DNA from: Chamaelirium japonicum
Lineage: Eukaryota; Streptophyta; Magnoliopsida; Liliales; Melanthiaceae
Assembly (NCBI GenBank): GCA_947650365.1
Contig: OX393553.1
Location: forward strand, 41,525,949 to 41,589,948
Direction of reading: 5' to 3'
DNA length: 64,000 nucleotides
Part shown: in pieces, positions 24,101-39,668 of the stretch
Numbering within the stretch: the stretch's first letter is position 1
How the letters are laid out: every line of letters begins with the position of its first letter
The notes under the pieces: model-generated
The model's input: only the letters and a program-made list of their open reading frames with translations
Database searches by the model: none
Told to the model about the DNA's origin: nothing
Program-made: the position numbers and the translations under genes

Positions 24101-27100
24101 TCGTGCTAATGAATTAGAATGGAACGTACGAATGAATTAGAATAGATTGTGCGAATGAATTAGAATAGATCGTACGAATGAATTAGAATGGATAAATACG
24201 TGCAAATGAATTAGAATTGATTGTATGAATGAATTAGATTGGATCGTATAAATGAATTAGAATGGATCGTATGTATGAATTAGAATGGATACATTCTAAT
24301 TCATTCATACAATCCATCCTAATTCTTTCACACGATCCATTCTAATTCATTCGTACAATCCATTCTAATTCATTCGTACGATCCATTCTAATTCATTCGC
24401 ATGAATGTATTCAGATCCATTCTAATTCATTCGCACGATCCATTCTAATTCATTCGCACGATCCATTCTAATTCATTCGTACAATCCATTCTTACTCATT
24501 CGTACAATCCATTCTAATTCATTCATACAGTCCATTCTAATTCTTTTGCACGAATGTATCCATTCTAATTCATTCGTACGATCCATTTTAATTCCTTCAT
24601 ACGATCCATTCTAATTCCTTCATACCATCCATTCTAATTCATTACCATGAATGTATCCATTCTAATTGATACGTATGATCCATTCTATTTCATTTATACG
24701 ATCCAATCTAATTCATTCATACAATCCATTCTAATTCCTTCGCACGATCCATTCTAATTCCTTCGTACGATCCATTCTAATTCCTTCGTATGATCCATTC
24801 TAATTCCTTCGTACGATCCATTCTAATTCATTCGTACGATCCATTCTAATTCATTAGCATGGATCGTGCTAATGAATTAGAATGGAACATACGAATGAAT
24901 TAGAATGGATCATAGAATGGATCATACGAATGAATTAGAATGGATTGTACGAATGAATTAGAATGGATTGTACGAATGAAATAGAATGGATTGTACAAAT
25001 GAATTAGAATGGATCATACGAATGAATTAGAATGGATACATTCGTGCAAAAGAATTAGAATGGATCGTACGATTGAATTAGTATGGATACATTCGTGCGA
25101 ATGAATTAGAATGGATCGTACGTACGAATGAATTAGAATGGATACATTCGTGCGAATGAATTAGAATGGATCGTACGAATGAAATAGAATGGATCGTACG
25201 AATGAATTAGAATGGATCGTCCTAATGAATTAGAATGGATCGTACGAATGAATTAGAATAGATTGTGCGAATGAATTAGAATGGATCGTACGAATGAATT
25301 AGAATGGATATACTCGTGCGAATGAATTAGAATGGATCGTATGAATGAATTAGAATGGATCGTGCGAATGAATTAGAATGGTCCGTACGAATGAATTAGA
25401 ATGGATCGTACGAATGAATTAGAATAGATACATTCGTGCGAATGAATTAGAATGGATCATACGAATGAGTAAGAATGGATCGTACGAATGAATTAGAATG
25501 GATCGCATCGAATTCATTCGTACGATCCATTCTAATTCATTCGCATGATCCATTCTAATTCATTAATACGATCCATTCTAATTCATTCGTACGACGCACG
25601 ATCCATTCTAATTCATTCATACGATCCAATCTAATTCATTCATACGATCCATTCTAATTCATTCGTATGTATCCATTCTAATTCATTCATACGATCCATT
25701 CTAATTTATTCGTACGATCCATTCTAATTCATTCATACAATCCATTCTAATTCATTCGCACGAATGTATCCATTCTAATTCATTCGTACGATCCATTCTA
25801 ATTCATTCGCACGATCCATTCTAATTCATTCATACAATCCATTCTAATTCTTTTGGACGAATGTATCCATTCTAATTCATTCGTACGATCCATTCTAATT
25901 CATTCGTACGATCCATTCTAATTCCTTCGTACGATCCATTCTAGTTCCTTCGTGCGATCCATTCTAATTCCTTCGTATGATCCATTCTACTTTATTCGTA
26001 TGATCCATTCTAATTCATTCGTATGATCCATTCTATTTCATTTGTATGATCCATTCTTACTCATTCTTACGTTCCATTCTAATTCATTCGCACGAATGTA
26101 TCCATTCTACTTCCTTCGTACGATCCATTCTAATTCATTCGCACGATCCATTCTAATTCATTCGCCCAATCTATTCTAATTCATTCATATGATCCATTCA
26201 TATTCATTTGCACGAATGTATCCATTCTAATTCATTCGTACGATCCATTCTAATTCTTTCGTACGAATGTATCCACTCTAATTCATTCGTACGATCCATT
26301 CTAATTCATTCGCACGATCCATTCTAATTCATTCATATGATCCATTCTAATTCATTCGCACGATCGATTCTAATTCATTCGTCGTACGAAGGAATTAGAA
26401 TGGATACATTCGTGCGAATGAATTAGAATGGATCGTGCGAATGAATTAGAATGGATCGTACGAATGAATTAAAATGGATCGTATTAATGAATTAGAATGG
26501 ATCGTGCGAATGAATTAGAATGGATCGTACGAATGAATTAGAATGGATCGTACGAATGAATTAGAATGGATCGTATGAATGAATTAGAATGGATCGTGTG
26601 AATGAATTAGAATGGATCGTGCGAATAAATTAGAATGGATCGTAGGAATGAATTAGAATGGATCGTTCGAATGAATTAGAATGGATCGTATGAATGAATT
26701 AGAATGAATCGTGCAAATGAATTAGAATGGATCGTACGAATAAATTAGAATGGATACATTCGTGCGAAGGAATTAGAATGGATTGCATGAATGAATTAGA
26801 ATGGATCGTATGAATGAATTAGAATGGATCGTGCGAATGAATTAGAATGGATCGTACGAATGAATTAGAATGGATCGTATGAATGAATTAGAATGGATCG
26901 TGCGAATGAATACTAATGGATCGTGCGAATGAATTAGAATGGATCGTACGAATGAATTAGAATGGATCGTATGAATGAATTAGAATGGATCGTGCAAATT
27001 AATAAGAATGGATCGTATGAATGAAATAGAATGGATCGTATGAATTAGAATGGATCGTACGAAGGAATTAGAATGGATCGTATGAATGAATTAGATTGGA

Positions 27101-28486
27101 TCGTGGATACATTCGTGCGAATGAATTAGTATGGATCGTACGAATGAATTAGAATGGATTGTACGAATGAATTAGAATGGATCGTGCGAATGAATTAGAA
27201 TGGATCATACGAATGAATTAGAATAGATATATTCGTGCAAATGAATTAGAATGGATCATATGAATGAATTAGAATGCACGAATGTATCCATTCTAATTCA
27301 TTCGTACATTCCATTCTAATTCATACTTACGATCTATTCTATTTCATTCGTACGATCCATTCTAATTCATTCGTACGATCCATTCTTACTCATTCGTACG
27401 ATCCATTCTAACTCATTCGCACGCACGATCCATTCGAATTCACTCATACGATCCATTCTAATTCATAAGTACGATCCATTCCATTCTAATTCATTCGCAT
27501 CCATTCTAATTCCATTGTACGATCCATTCTAATTCATTCCCATGAATATATCCATTCTAATTCATATGTACGATCAATTGTAATTCATTCATACGATCCA
27601 ATCTAATTTATTTGCACGAATATATCCACCATTCTAATTCATTCGTACAATCCATTCAATTTCATTCGTACGATCCATTCTTACTCATTCGTACGATCCA
27701 TTCTAATTCATTCGTACGATCCGTTCTAATTCATTCGCACGAATGTATCCATTCGTACGAATGAAATAGAATGGATCGTACGAATGAATTAGAATGGATA
27801 AATTCGTGCGAATGTATTAGAATGGATTGTATGAATGAATTAGATTGGATCGTATAAATGAATTAGAATGGATCGTACGTATGAATTAGAATGGATACAT
27901 TCATGGGAATGAATAAGAATGGATCGTACGAAGGAATTAGAATGGATCGTGCGAATGAATTAGAATGGATCGTACGAATGAATTTGAATGGATCGTATGA
28001 ATGAATTAGAATGGATCGTACGAATGAATTAGAATGTATCGTACGAATGAATTAGAGTGGATCGTGTGAAAGAATTAGAATGAATTGTATGAATGAATTA
28101 GAATAGATTGTGCGAATGAATTAGAATGGATCGTATAATGAATTAGAATGGATCGTGCGAATGAATTAGAATGTATACATTCGTGCGAATGAATTAGAAT
28201 GGATCATATGAATGAGTAAGAATGGATCGTACGAATGAAATAGAATGGATTGTACGAATGAATTAGAATGGATCGTACGAATGAATTAGAATGGATCGTG
28301 TGAAAGAATTAGAATGGATTGTATGAATGAATTAGAATGGATCGTACGAATGAATTAGAATGGATCGTATGAATGAATTCGAATGGATCGTACGAATTCA
28401 TTCTAATTCATTCATACAATCCATTCTAATTCCTTCGTACGATCCATTCTAATTCCTTTGTACGACCCATTATATTTCATTCGTAT
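18113..28486. repeat. 23-bp satellite array, mixed polarity
   Basis: Polarity blocks: minus 18113-19680, plus 19681-19769, minus 19770-19947, plus 19948-21214, minus 21215-22690, plus 22691-22956, minus 22957-23618, plus 23619-24293, minus 24294-24858, plus 24859-25507, minus 25508-26383, plus 26384-27274, minus 27275-27756, plus 27757-28396, minus 28397-28486. Unusual junctions recur elsewhere: TTCCTTCATTCTA at 18472 and 45278, GTATYCAGATCC near 24415 and 45620, and CGACGCAC near 25592 and 31148. No gene and no unique sequence are visible. Confidence 0.96.
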
Positions 28487-31400
28487 GGATACATTCGTGC
28501 GAATGAATTAGAATGGATCGTATGAATGAATTAGAATAGATTGTGCGAATGAATTAGAATGGATCGTATGTATGAATTAGAATGGATACATTCATGGGAA
28601 TGAATTAGAATGGATCGTACAAAGGAATTAGAATGGATCATACGAATGAAATATAATGGGTCGTACAAAGGAACTAGAATGGATCGTACGAATGAGTAAG
28701 AATGGATCTTACGAATGAAATAGAATGGATCGTACGAATGAATTAGAATGGATCGTGCAAATGAATTAGAATGGATCGTACGAATGAATTAGAATGGATC
28801 GTACGAATGAGTAAGAATGGATCGTACGAATGAAATAGAATCGATCATACGAATGAATTAGAATGGATCGTGCAAATGAATTAGAATGGATCGTACGAAT
28901 GAATTAGAGTGGATACATTCGTACGAAGAAATTAGAATGGATCGTACGAATGAATTAGAATGGATACATTCGTGCGAATGAATTAGAATGGATCATATGA
29001 ATGAATTTGAATGGATTGTATGAATGAATTAGAATGGATCGTACGAATGAATTAGAATGGATACATTCGTGCGAATGAATTAGAACGGATCATACGAATG
29101 AGTAAGAATGGATCGTACGAATGAATTTGAATGGATTATGCGAATGAAATATAATGGGTCGTACAAAGGAATTAGAATGGATCGTACGTGAATTAGAATG
29201 GATCGTACGTATGAATTAGAATGGATTCATTCGTGCGAATGAATTAGAATGGATCGTGCGAATAAATTAGAATGGATCGTACGAATGAATTAGAATGGAT
29301 ACATTCGTGCGAATGAATTAGAATGGATCATACGAATGAGTAAGAATGGATCGTACGAATGAAATAGAATGGATTGTACGAATGAATTAGAATGGATCGC
29401 ACGAATGAATTAGAATGGATACATTCGTGCTAATGAATTAGAATGGATCGTACGAATGAATCGTGCAAATGAATTAGAATGGATCGTACGAATGAATTAG
29501 AATGAATCGTACGAATGAATTAGAATGGATCGTACGAAAGAATTAGAATGGATCGTACGAATGAATTAGAATGGATCGTACGAATGAATTAGAATGGATC
29601 GTACGAATGAATTAGAATGGATCATACGAATGAATTAGAATGGATCGTACGAATGAATTAGAATGGATTGTACGAATGAATTAGAATGGATCGTACGAAT
29701 GAATTAGAATGGATTGTATGAATGAATTAGAATGGATCGTACGAATGAATTAGAATGGATCGTATGAATGAATTAGATTGGATCGTATGAATGAATTAGA
29801 TTGGATTGTATGAATGAATTAGAATGGATCGTACGAATGAATAAGAATGGATCGTACGAATGAATTAGAATGGATCATACGAATGAGTAAGAATGGATCA
29901 TACGAATGAAATTGAATGGATAGTACGAATGAATTAGAAAGGATCATACGAATGAATTAGAATGGATTGTATGAATGAATTAGAATGGATCGTGCGAATG
30001 AATTAGATTTGATCGTATGAATGAATTAGATTGGATTGTATTAATGAATTAGAATAGATCGTACGAATGAATTAGAATGGATCGTACGAATGAATTAGAA
30101 TGGATACATTCGTGCGAATGAATTAGAATGGATCGTACAAAGGAATTAGAATGGAACATACAAATGAATTAGAATGGATATATTCTTGCAAATGAATTAG
30201 AATGGATCGTACGAATGAGTAAGAATGAATTGTACGAATGAAATAGAATGGATTGTACGAATGAATTAGAATGGATCGAATTAGAATGGATCGTACTAAG
30301 GAATTAGAATGGATCATACGAATGAATTAGAATAAATCATACAAATGAATTAGAATGGATACATTCATGCGAATAAATTAGAATGGATCGTGCGAATGAA
30401 TTAGAATGGATCGTGCGAATGAATTAGAATGGATACATTCGTGCGAATGAATTAGAATGGATCGTAAAAGGAATTAGAATGGATGCGAATGAATTAGAAT
30501 GGAATGGATCATACTTATGAATTAGAATGGATCGTACGAATGAATTAGAATGGATACATTCGTGCGAATGAAAAAGAATGGATCGTATGAATGAATTATA
30601 ATGGATCGTACGAATGAATTAGAATAGATCGTATGAATGAATTAGAATGGATCGTATGAGTGAATTCGAATGGATCGTGCGAATGAATTAGAATGGATCG
30701 TATGAATGAATTAGAATGGATACGTTCATGCGAATGAATTAGAATGGATCATACGAATGAATTAGAATGGATCGTATGAATGAATTAGAGTGGATACATT
30801 CGTGCGAATGAATTAGAATGGATCGTACGAATGAGTAAGAATGGATCGTACGAATGAAATAGAATGGATCGTACGTATCAATTAGAATGGATCGTACGAA
30901 TGAATTAGAATAGATTGTGCGACGAATGTATCCATTCTAATTCATTCATACGATCCATTCCAATTCATTCATACGATCCATTCTAATTCCTTCGTACGAT
31001 CCATTCTAATTCATTCGTACGATCCATTCTAATTCATTCGCACGATCCATTCTAATTCATTCATACGATCCAATCTAATTCATTCATACGATCCATTCTA
31101 ATTCATTCGCACAATCTATTCTAATTCATTAGCACAATCCATTCTAATTCATTCGTACGACGCACTATCCATTCTAATTCATTCATACGATCCAATCTAA
31201 TTCATTCGTCCAATCCTTTCTATTTCATTCGTACGATCCATTCTTACTCATTCACACGATCCAATCTAATTCATTCATAAGATCCATTCTAATTCATTCG
31301 TATGATCCATTCTAATTCATTCGTATGATCCATTCTAATTCATTCATACGATCCATTCTAATTCATTCTCACGATCCACTCTAATTCATTCACAGGATCC

Positions 31401-34400
31401 ATTCTATTTCATTCGCACGATCCATTCTATTTCATTCGTACGATCCATTCTAATTCAATTCTAATTCCTTCGTACGATCCATTCTAATTCAATCTTACAA
31501 TCCATTCTAATTCATTCGCACGAATGTATCCATTCTAATTCTTTCGTACGATCCATTCTAATTTATTCGTACGATCCATTCTAATTCATTCGCACAATCC
31601 ATTCTAATTCATTCGCACCAATGTATCCATTCGTACGAATGAAATAGAATGGATAGTACGAATGAATTAGAATGGATAAATTCGTGCGAATGAATTAGAA
31701 TTGATTGTATGAATGAATTAGATTGGATTGTATAAATGAATTGAAATGGATCGTACGTATGAATTAGAATGGATACATTCATGGGAATGAATAAGAATGG
31801 ATCATACGAAGGAATTAGAATGGATCATACGAATGAAATAGAATGGATCCGTACGATCCATTCTAATTCATTCGCACGATCAATTCTAATTCATTAGTAC
31901 GATCCAATCTAATTCATTCATACGATCCATTATAATTCATTCATACAATCCATTCTAATTCTTTCACACGATCCATTCTAATTCATTCATACGATCGTGC
32001 GAATGAAGGAATTAGAATCGATCGTGCGAATGAATTAAGAATGGATCGTACGAAGGAATTAGAATGGATCATACGAAGGAATTAGAATGGATACATTCGT
32101 GCGAATGAATTAGAATGGATCGTACGAATGAATTAGAATGGATTGTGCGAATGAATTAGAATGGAACGTATGAATGAATTAGAATGGATACGGTCCATTC
32201 TTTTTCATTCGTACAATCCATTCTATTTCATTCGTACGATCCATTCTTACTCATTCGTACGATCCATTCTAATTCATTCGCACGAATGTATCCATTCTAA
32301 TTCATTCGTACGATCCATTTTAATTCATTCGTCCGATCCATTCTAATTCATTCGTACGATTGAATTAGAATGGATCGTGCGAATGATTTGGAATGGATCG
32401 TGCGAATGAATTAGAATGGATCATACGAATGAATTAGAATGGATCGTGCGAATGAATTAGAATGGATCGTACGAATGAATTAGAATGGATACATTCGTAC
32501 GAAGGAATTAGAATGGATCGTACGAATGAATTAGAATGGATACATTCGTGCGAATGAATTAGAATGGATCGTATGAATGAATTAGAATAGATTGTGCGAA
32601 TGAATTAGAATGGATCATGCGAATGAATTAGAATGGATTGTACGAATGAATTAGAATGGATCGTACGAATGAATTAGAATGGATTGTGCGAATGAATTAG
32701 AATGGTTCGTACGAATGAATTAGATTGGATCGTACGAATGAATTAGAATGGATCATATGAATGAATTAGATTGGATCGTATGAATGAATTAGAATAGATC
32801 GTGCGAATGAATTAGAATGAATCGTACGAATGAAGTAGAATGGATCGTACGAATGAATTAGAATAGATACATTCGTGCAAAAGAATTAGAATGGACTGTA
32901 TGAATGAATTAGAATGGATCGTGCGAATGAATTAGAATGGATCGTATGAATGAATTAGATTGGATCGTATGAATGAATTAGAATGGATCGTGCGCTTTAC
33001 GAATGAATTAGAATGGATCGTATTAATGAATTAGAATGGATCGTGCGAATGAATTAGAATGGATCGTACGAATGAATTAGAATGGATCGAATAAATGAAT
33101 TAGAATGCATATATCCATTCTAATTCATTCGTACGATCCATTCTAATTCCTTTGTACGATCCATTCTAATTCATTCGTACGATCCATTCTAATTCATTCG
33201 TATGATCCATTCTAATTCATTCGCACGATCCATTCTAATTCATTCGCACGAATGAATCCATTCTAATTCATTCGTACAATCCATTCTATTTCATTCGTAT
33301 GATCCATTCTTACTCATTCGTACGATCCATTCTAATTCATTCGCACGAATGTATCCATTCTAATTCATTTATACGATCTATTCTAATTCCTTCGTACGAC
33401 CCATTCTAATTCATACGATCCATTCTATTTCATTCATACGATCCATTCTAATTCATTCGTACGATCCAATCTAATTCATTCATACAATCCATTCTAATTC
33501 ATTCGTACGATCCATTCTAATTCATTCGTACGATCCATTCTAATTCATTAGCTCGATCCATTCTAATTCATTCGTACGATCCATTCTATTTCATTCATAC
33601 AATCCATTTCTAATTCATTCGTACGATCTATTATATTTCATTTGTACGATCCATTCTAATTCATACGATCCATTCTATTTCATTCATACGATCCATTCTA
33701 ATTCATTCGTACGATCCATTCTAATTCATTCGCACGATCAATTCTAATTCATTTATACAATCCATTCTAATTCATTCGTACGATCCATTCTTACTCATTC
33801 GTACGATCCATTCTAATTCATTCGCACAAATGTATCCATTCTAATTTATTCGTACGATCCATTCTAATTCCTTCGTACGATCCATTCTAATTCATTCGTA
33901 CGATCCTTTCTAATTCATTCGTGCGATCCATTCTAATTCATTCATGATCCTGCGAATGAATTATAATGGATCGTACGAATGAATTAGAATGGATCGTGCG
34001 AATGAATTAGAATGGATCGTGCGAATGAAATAGAATGGATACAAATGAATTAGAATGGATCATACGTACGATCCATTCTATTTCATTCATACAATCCTTT
34101 CTTACTCATTCGTATGATCCATTCTAATTCATTTGCACGAATGGATCCATTCTAATTCATTCATACAATCCATTCTTACTCATTCGTAGGATCCATTCTA
34201 ATTCATTTGCACGAATATATCCATTCTAATTCATTCGTACAATCCATTCTATTTCATTCGCACGATCCATTCTTATTCATTCGCACGAATATATCCATTC
34301 TAATTCATTCATACGGTCCATTCTAATTCATTCATACAATCCATTCTAATTCTTTCACACGATCCATTCTAATTCATTCGTATGATCCATTCTAATTCAT

Positions 34401-36910
34401 TCATTCGCACAAATGTATCCATTCTAATTCATTCGCACGAAAGTATCCATTCTAATTCATTCGTACGATCCATTCTAATTCGTTCGCAGAATCCATTCTA
34501 ATTCATTTGCACGAATATATCCATTCTAATTCATTCGTATGATCCATTCTAATTCATTCGTACGATCCATTCTAATTCATTCGCACAATCTATTGTAATT
34601 CATTCGTACGATCAATTCTAATTCATTAGCACGATCCATTCTAATTCATTCGGAATGGATCATACGAATGAATTAGAATGGATCGTATGAGTAAATTCGA
34701 ATGGATCATGCGAATGAATTAGAATGGATTGTACGAATGAATTAGAATGGATCGTATGAATGAATTAGATTGGATCGGATGAATGAATTAGAATGGAACG
34801 TGCGAATGAATTAGAATGGATCGTACGAATGAATTAGAATGGATCGTACGAATGAATTAGGATGGATCGTGCGAATGAATAAGAATTGATCGTACGAATG
34901 AATTAGAATGTATACATTCGTGCAAATGAATTACAATGGATCGTACGAATGAGTAAGAATGGATCATACAATTAGAATGGATCGTGCGAATGAATTAGAA
35001 TGGATCGTACGAATGAATTAGAATGGATCGTACGAATGAATTAGAATGGATCGTGCTAATGAATTAGAATTGATCGTACGAATGAATTAGAATAGATTGT
35101 GCGAATGAATTAGAATGCGTACGAATGAAATAGAATGGATGGTACGAATGAATTAGAATGGATTCATTCGTGCGAATGAATTAGAATAGATTGTGCGAAT
35201 GAATTAGAATGGATCATATGAATGAATTAGAATGGATAAATTCGTGCGAATGAATTAGAATTGATTGTATGAATGATTAGAATGGATCGTACGAATGAAT
35301 TAGAATGGATTGAATTAGAATGAATCGTACGAATGAATTAGAATGGATCGTATGAAGGAATTAGAATGGATAGTACGAAGGAATTAGAATGGATCGTACG
35401 AATGAATTAGAATGGATACATTCGTGCGAATGAATTAGAATGGATATATTCGTGCAAAAGAATTAGAATGGATCGTACGAATGAATTAGAATGAATACAT
35501 TCGTGCGAAAGAATTAGAATGGATCGTATGAATGAATTTGAATGGATCGTACGAATGAATTAGAATAGATCGTACGAATGAATTAGAATGGATCGTACGA
35601 ATGAATTAGAATAAATACATTCGTGCGAATGAATTAGAATGTTTCTTACGAATGAGTAAGAATGGATCGTACGAATGAAATAGAATGGATTGTACGAATG
35701 AATTAGAATGGATCATGCGAATGAATTAGAATGGATCGTACGAATGATTAAGAATGGATCGTACGAATGAAATAGAATGGATCGTACGAATGAATTAGAA
35801 TGGATCGTACGAATAAATTAGAATGGATAGATTCGTGCGAATGAATTAGAATGGATCGTACGAATGAGTAAAAATGGATCGTACATTCGTGCGAATTAAA
35901 TAGATTGGATTGTACGAATGAATTAGAATGGATCATACGAATGAATTAGAATGGATCATACAAATGAATTAGAATGGATACATTCGTGCAAAAAAATTAG
36001 AATGGATCGTACGAAGGAATTAGAATGGATCGTACGAAGGAATTAGAATGGACCGTACGAAGGAATTAGAATGGATCATACGAATGAAATAGAATGGATC
36101 GTATGAATGAATTAGAATGGATCGTGCGAATGAATAAGAATGGATCGTACGACTGAATTAGAATAGATTGTGCGAATGAATTAGAATGGATCGTACGAAT
36201 GAATTAGAATGGATCGTACGAATGAATTAGAATGGATCGTTTGAATGATTTAGAATGGATTGTGCGAATGAATTAGAATGGATCGTACGAATGAATTAGC
36301 ATCGTATGAATGAATTAGATTGGATCGTATGAATGAATTAGAATGGATCGTACGAATGAATTAGAATGGATCGTATGAATGAATTGGAATGGATCGTGCG
36401 AATAAATTAGAATGGATCGTATGAATGAATTAGATTGGATCGTACGAATGAATTAGAATGTATCATACGAATGAATTAGAATGGATCGTACGAATGAATT
36501 AGAATGGATACACGATCCATTCTAATTCATTCATACGAATGGATCGTACGAATGAATTAGAATGGATCGTATGAATGAATTAGAATGGATCGTGCGAATG
36601 AATTAGAATGGATCGTACGATACGAATGAAATATAATGGGTCGTACAAAGGAATTAGAATGGATCGTACGATGGAATTTGAATGGATCGTACAAAGAAAT
36701 TAGAATGGATCGTACGAATGAATTAGAATGGATACATTCGTGCGAATGAATTAGAATGGATTGTACGAATAAGTAAGAATGGATCGTACGAATGAATTAG
36801 AATGGATACATTCGTTCGAATGAATTAGAATGGATCGTGCGAATGAATTAGAATGGATCGTACGAATGAGTAAGAATAGATCGTACGAATGAATTAGAAT
36901 GGATCGTACG
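28487..36910. repeat. 23-bp satellite array, with the longest single-polarity block
   Basis: Polarity blocks: plus 28487-30912 (about 2.4 kb, the longest uninterrupted block in the window), minus 30913-31634, plus 31635-31850, minus 31851-31995, plus 31996-32190, minus 32191-32358, plus 32359-33108, minus 33109-33951, plus 33952-34065, minus 34066-34652, plus 34653-36512, minus 36513-36536 (about one monomer), plus 36537-36910. Around 31.6-32.4 kb the polarity alternates every 145-220 bp. No gene is visible. Confidence 0.96.
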
Positions 36911-39668
36911 TCTAATTCATTCATACGATCCAATCTAATTCATTCATACGATCCATTCTAATTCATTTGTACGATCCATTCTAATTCTTTCGTACGATCC
37001 ATTCTAATTCATTCATTCGATCCATTCTAATTCATTTGCACAAATGTATCCATTCTAATTTATTCGTACAATCCATTCTAATTCCTTCGTACGATCCATT
37101 CTATTTCATTCGTATGATCCATTCTAATTCATTCGTATGATCCATTCTAATTCCTTCGTACGATCCATTCTAATTCATACGATCTATTCTATTTTATTCA
37201 TATGAATTAGAATGGATTCTATGAATGAATTAGAATGGATCGTATGAATGAATTAGAATGGATCGTACGAATGAATTAGATTGGATCGTATGAATGAATT
37301 AGAATGGATCATGCGAATGAATTAGAATGGATCGTACGAATGAATTAGAATGGATCGTACAAAGGATGGATACATTCGTGCGAATGAATTAGAATGGATC
37401 GTACGAATGAATTAGAATGGATCGTATGAATGAATTAGATTGGATCGTATGAATGAATTAGAATGGATCGTGCAAATGAAATAGAATGGGTTCGTACGAA
37501 TGAATTAGAATGGATATATTCGTAAAAATGAATTAGAATGGATCGTATGAATGAATTAGAATGGATCGTACGAATGAATTAGAATGGATCGTACGAATGA
37601 ATTAGAATAAATGGATCGTAAGAATGAATTAGAATAGATACATTCGTGCGAATGAATTAGAATGGATCATACGAATTAGTAAGAATGGATCGTATGAATG
37701 AAATAGTATGGATTGTACAAACGAATTAGAATGGATCGTACGAATGAATTAGGATAGATTGTATGAATGAATTAGAATGGATCGTACGAATGAATTAGAA
37801 TGGATTGTGCGAATGAATTAGAATGGATCGTACGAATGAATTAGAATGGATACATTCGTGCGAATGAATTAGAATGGATCGTACGAATGAGTAAGAATGG
37901 ATCGTATGAATGAAATAGAATGGATTGTACGAATGAATTAGAATGGATTAATTCGAATGAATTAGAATGGATCATACGAATGAATTAGAATGGATATATT
38001 CGTACGAATGAATTAGAATGGATACACGATCCATTCTAATTCATTCATACGATCTATTCTAATTCATTCGTACGATCCATTCTAATTCTTTCAAACGATC
38101 CATTCTATTTCATTCATATGATCCATTCTAATTCATTCGCACGATCCATTCTAATTCATTCATACGATCCATTCTAATTCATTCGTACGATCCATTCTAA
38201 TTCATTCGCACGATCCATTCTAATCCATAAGTACGATCCATTCTAATTCATTCGTACGATCCATTCTAATTCCTTCGTACGATCCAATCTAATTCATTCG
38301 TACGATCCATTCTAATTCATTCGCACAATCTATTCTAATTCATTAGCACGATCCATTCTAATTCATTCGTACGATCCATTCTATTTCATTCATACGATCC
38401 ATTCTAATTCATTCATACGATCCATTCTAATTCATTCGTGCGATCCATTCTAATTCCTTCGTACGATCCATTCTAATTCCTTCGTACGATCCATTCTAAT
38501 TCATTCGCACGAATGTATCCATTCTAATTCATTCGTATGATCTATTCTAATTCATTCGTACAATCCACTGAATTTCATTCATACGATCCATTCTTACTCA
38601 TTCGTACAATCCATTCTAATTCATTCGTACGATCCATTCTAATTCATTCGCACGATCCATTGTAATTCATTCATACAATCCATTCTAATTCATTCATACG
38701 ATCCATTCTAATTCATTCGTATGATCCATTCTAATTCCTTCGTACGATCCATTCTAATTCATTCATACGATCCATTCTAATTCATTCGTACGATCCATTC
38801 TAATTCATTCGCACGATCCATTCTAATTCATTCATACAATCCATTCTAATTCTTTCACACGATCCATTCTTATTCATTAGCACAATCTATTCTAATTCAT
38901 TCGTACGATCCATTCTAATTCATTCGTCTGATCCATTCTAATTCATTCGTACGATCCATTCTATTTCATTCGCACGATCCATTCTAATTCATTCCCACGA
39001 TCCATTCTAATTCATTCGCACGATCCATTCTAATTTATTCGTACGATCCATTCTAATTCATTCGTACAATCCATTCTATTTCATTCGTACGATCCATTCT
39101 TACTCATTCTTACGATCCATTCTAATTCATTCGCACGAATGTATCCATTCTAATTCATTCGTACGATCCATTCTAATTCATTAATACGATCCATTCTAAT
39201 TTATTCGTACGATCCATTCTAATTCATTCGCACGATCCATTCTAATGCATTCGTACGATCCATTCTAATTCATTCATACGATCCATTCTAATTCATTCGT
39301 ACAATCCATTCTATTTCATTCGTACGATCCATTCTTACTCATTCGTACGATCCATTCTAATTCATTCGCACGAATGTATCCATTCTAATTCATTCGTACG
39401 ATCCATTCTAATTCATTCATACGATCCATTCTAATTCATTTACACGAATATATCCATTCTAATTCATTCGTACGATTCATTCTAATTCCTTCGTACGATC
39501 CATTCTAATTCCTTCGTACAATCCATTCTAATTTATTCGCACGATCCATTCTAATTCATTCGCACGATCCATTCTAATTCATTCATATGATCCAATCTAA
39601 TTCATTCATACGATCCATTCTAATTCTTTCGTACGATCCATTCTATTTCATTCGTATGATCCATTCTA
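36911..39668. repeat. 3 kb higher-order repeat, copy 2
   Basis: Polarity blocks: minus 36911-37201, plus 37202-38025, minus 38026-39668. Both polarity junctions and several one-off monomer variants match copy 1 at the window start. The junction GGATACACGATCC also occurs at 36507, beside a single inverted monomer, so this junction has been copied at least twice locally. No gene is visible. Confidence 0.78.

Noticed and set aside
30123-30317. Open frame of 64 codons on the minus strand with repeated peptide (SILIHS/ IRTIHS pattern); same kind at 32161-32346, 35748-35936, 36751-36933 and 57478-57717
   Set aside because: These are the satellite read in frame. The 23-bp period is not a multiple of three, so the peptide repeats every 69 bp, and a stop-free run is a chance result of variants removing stops. 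There is no start context, no unique sequence and no domain.
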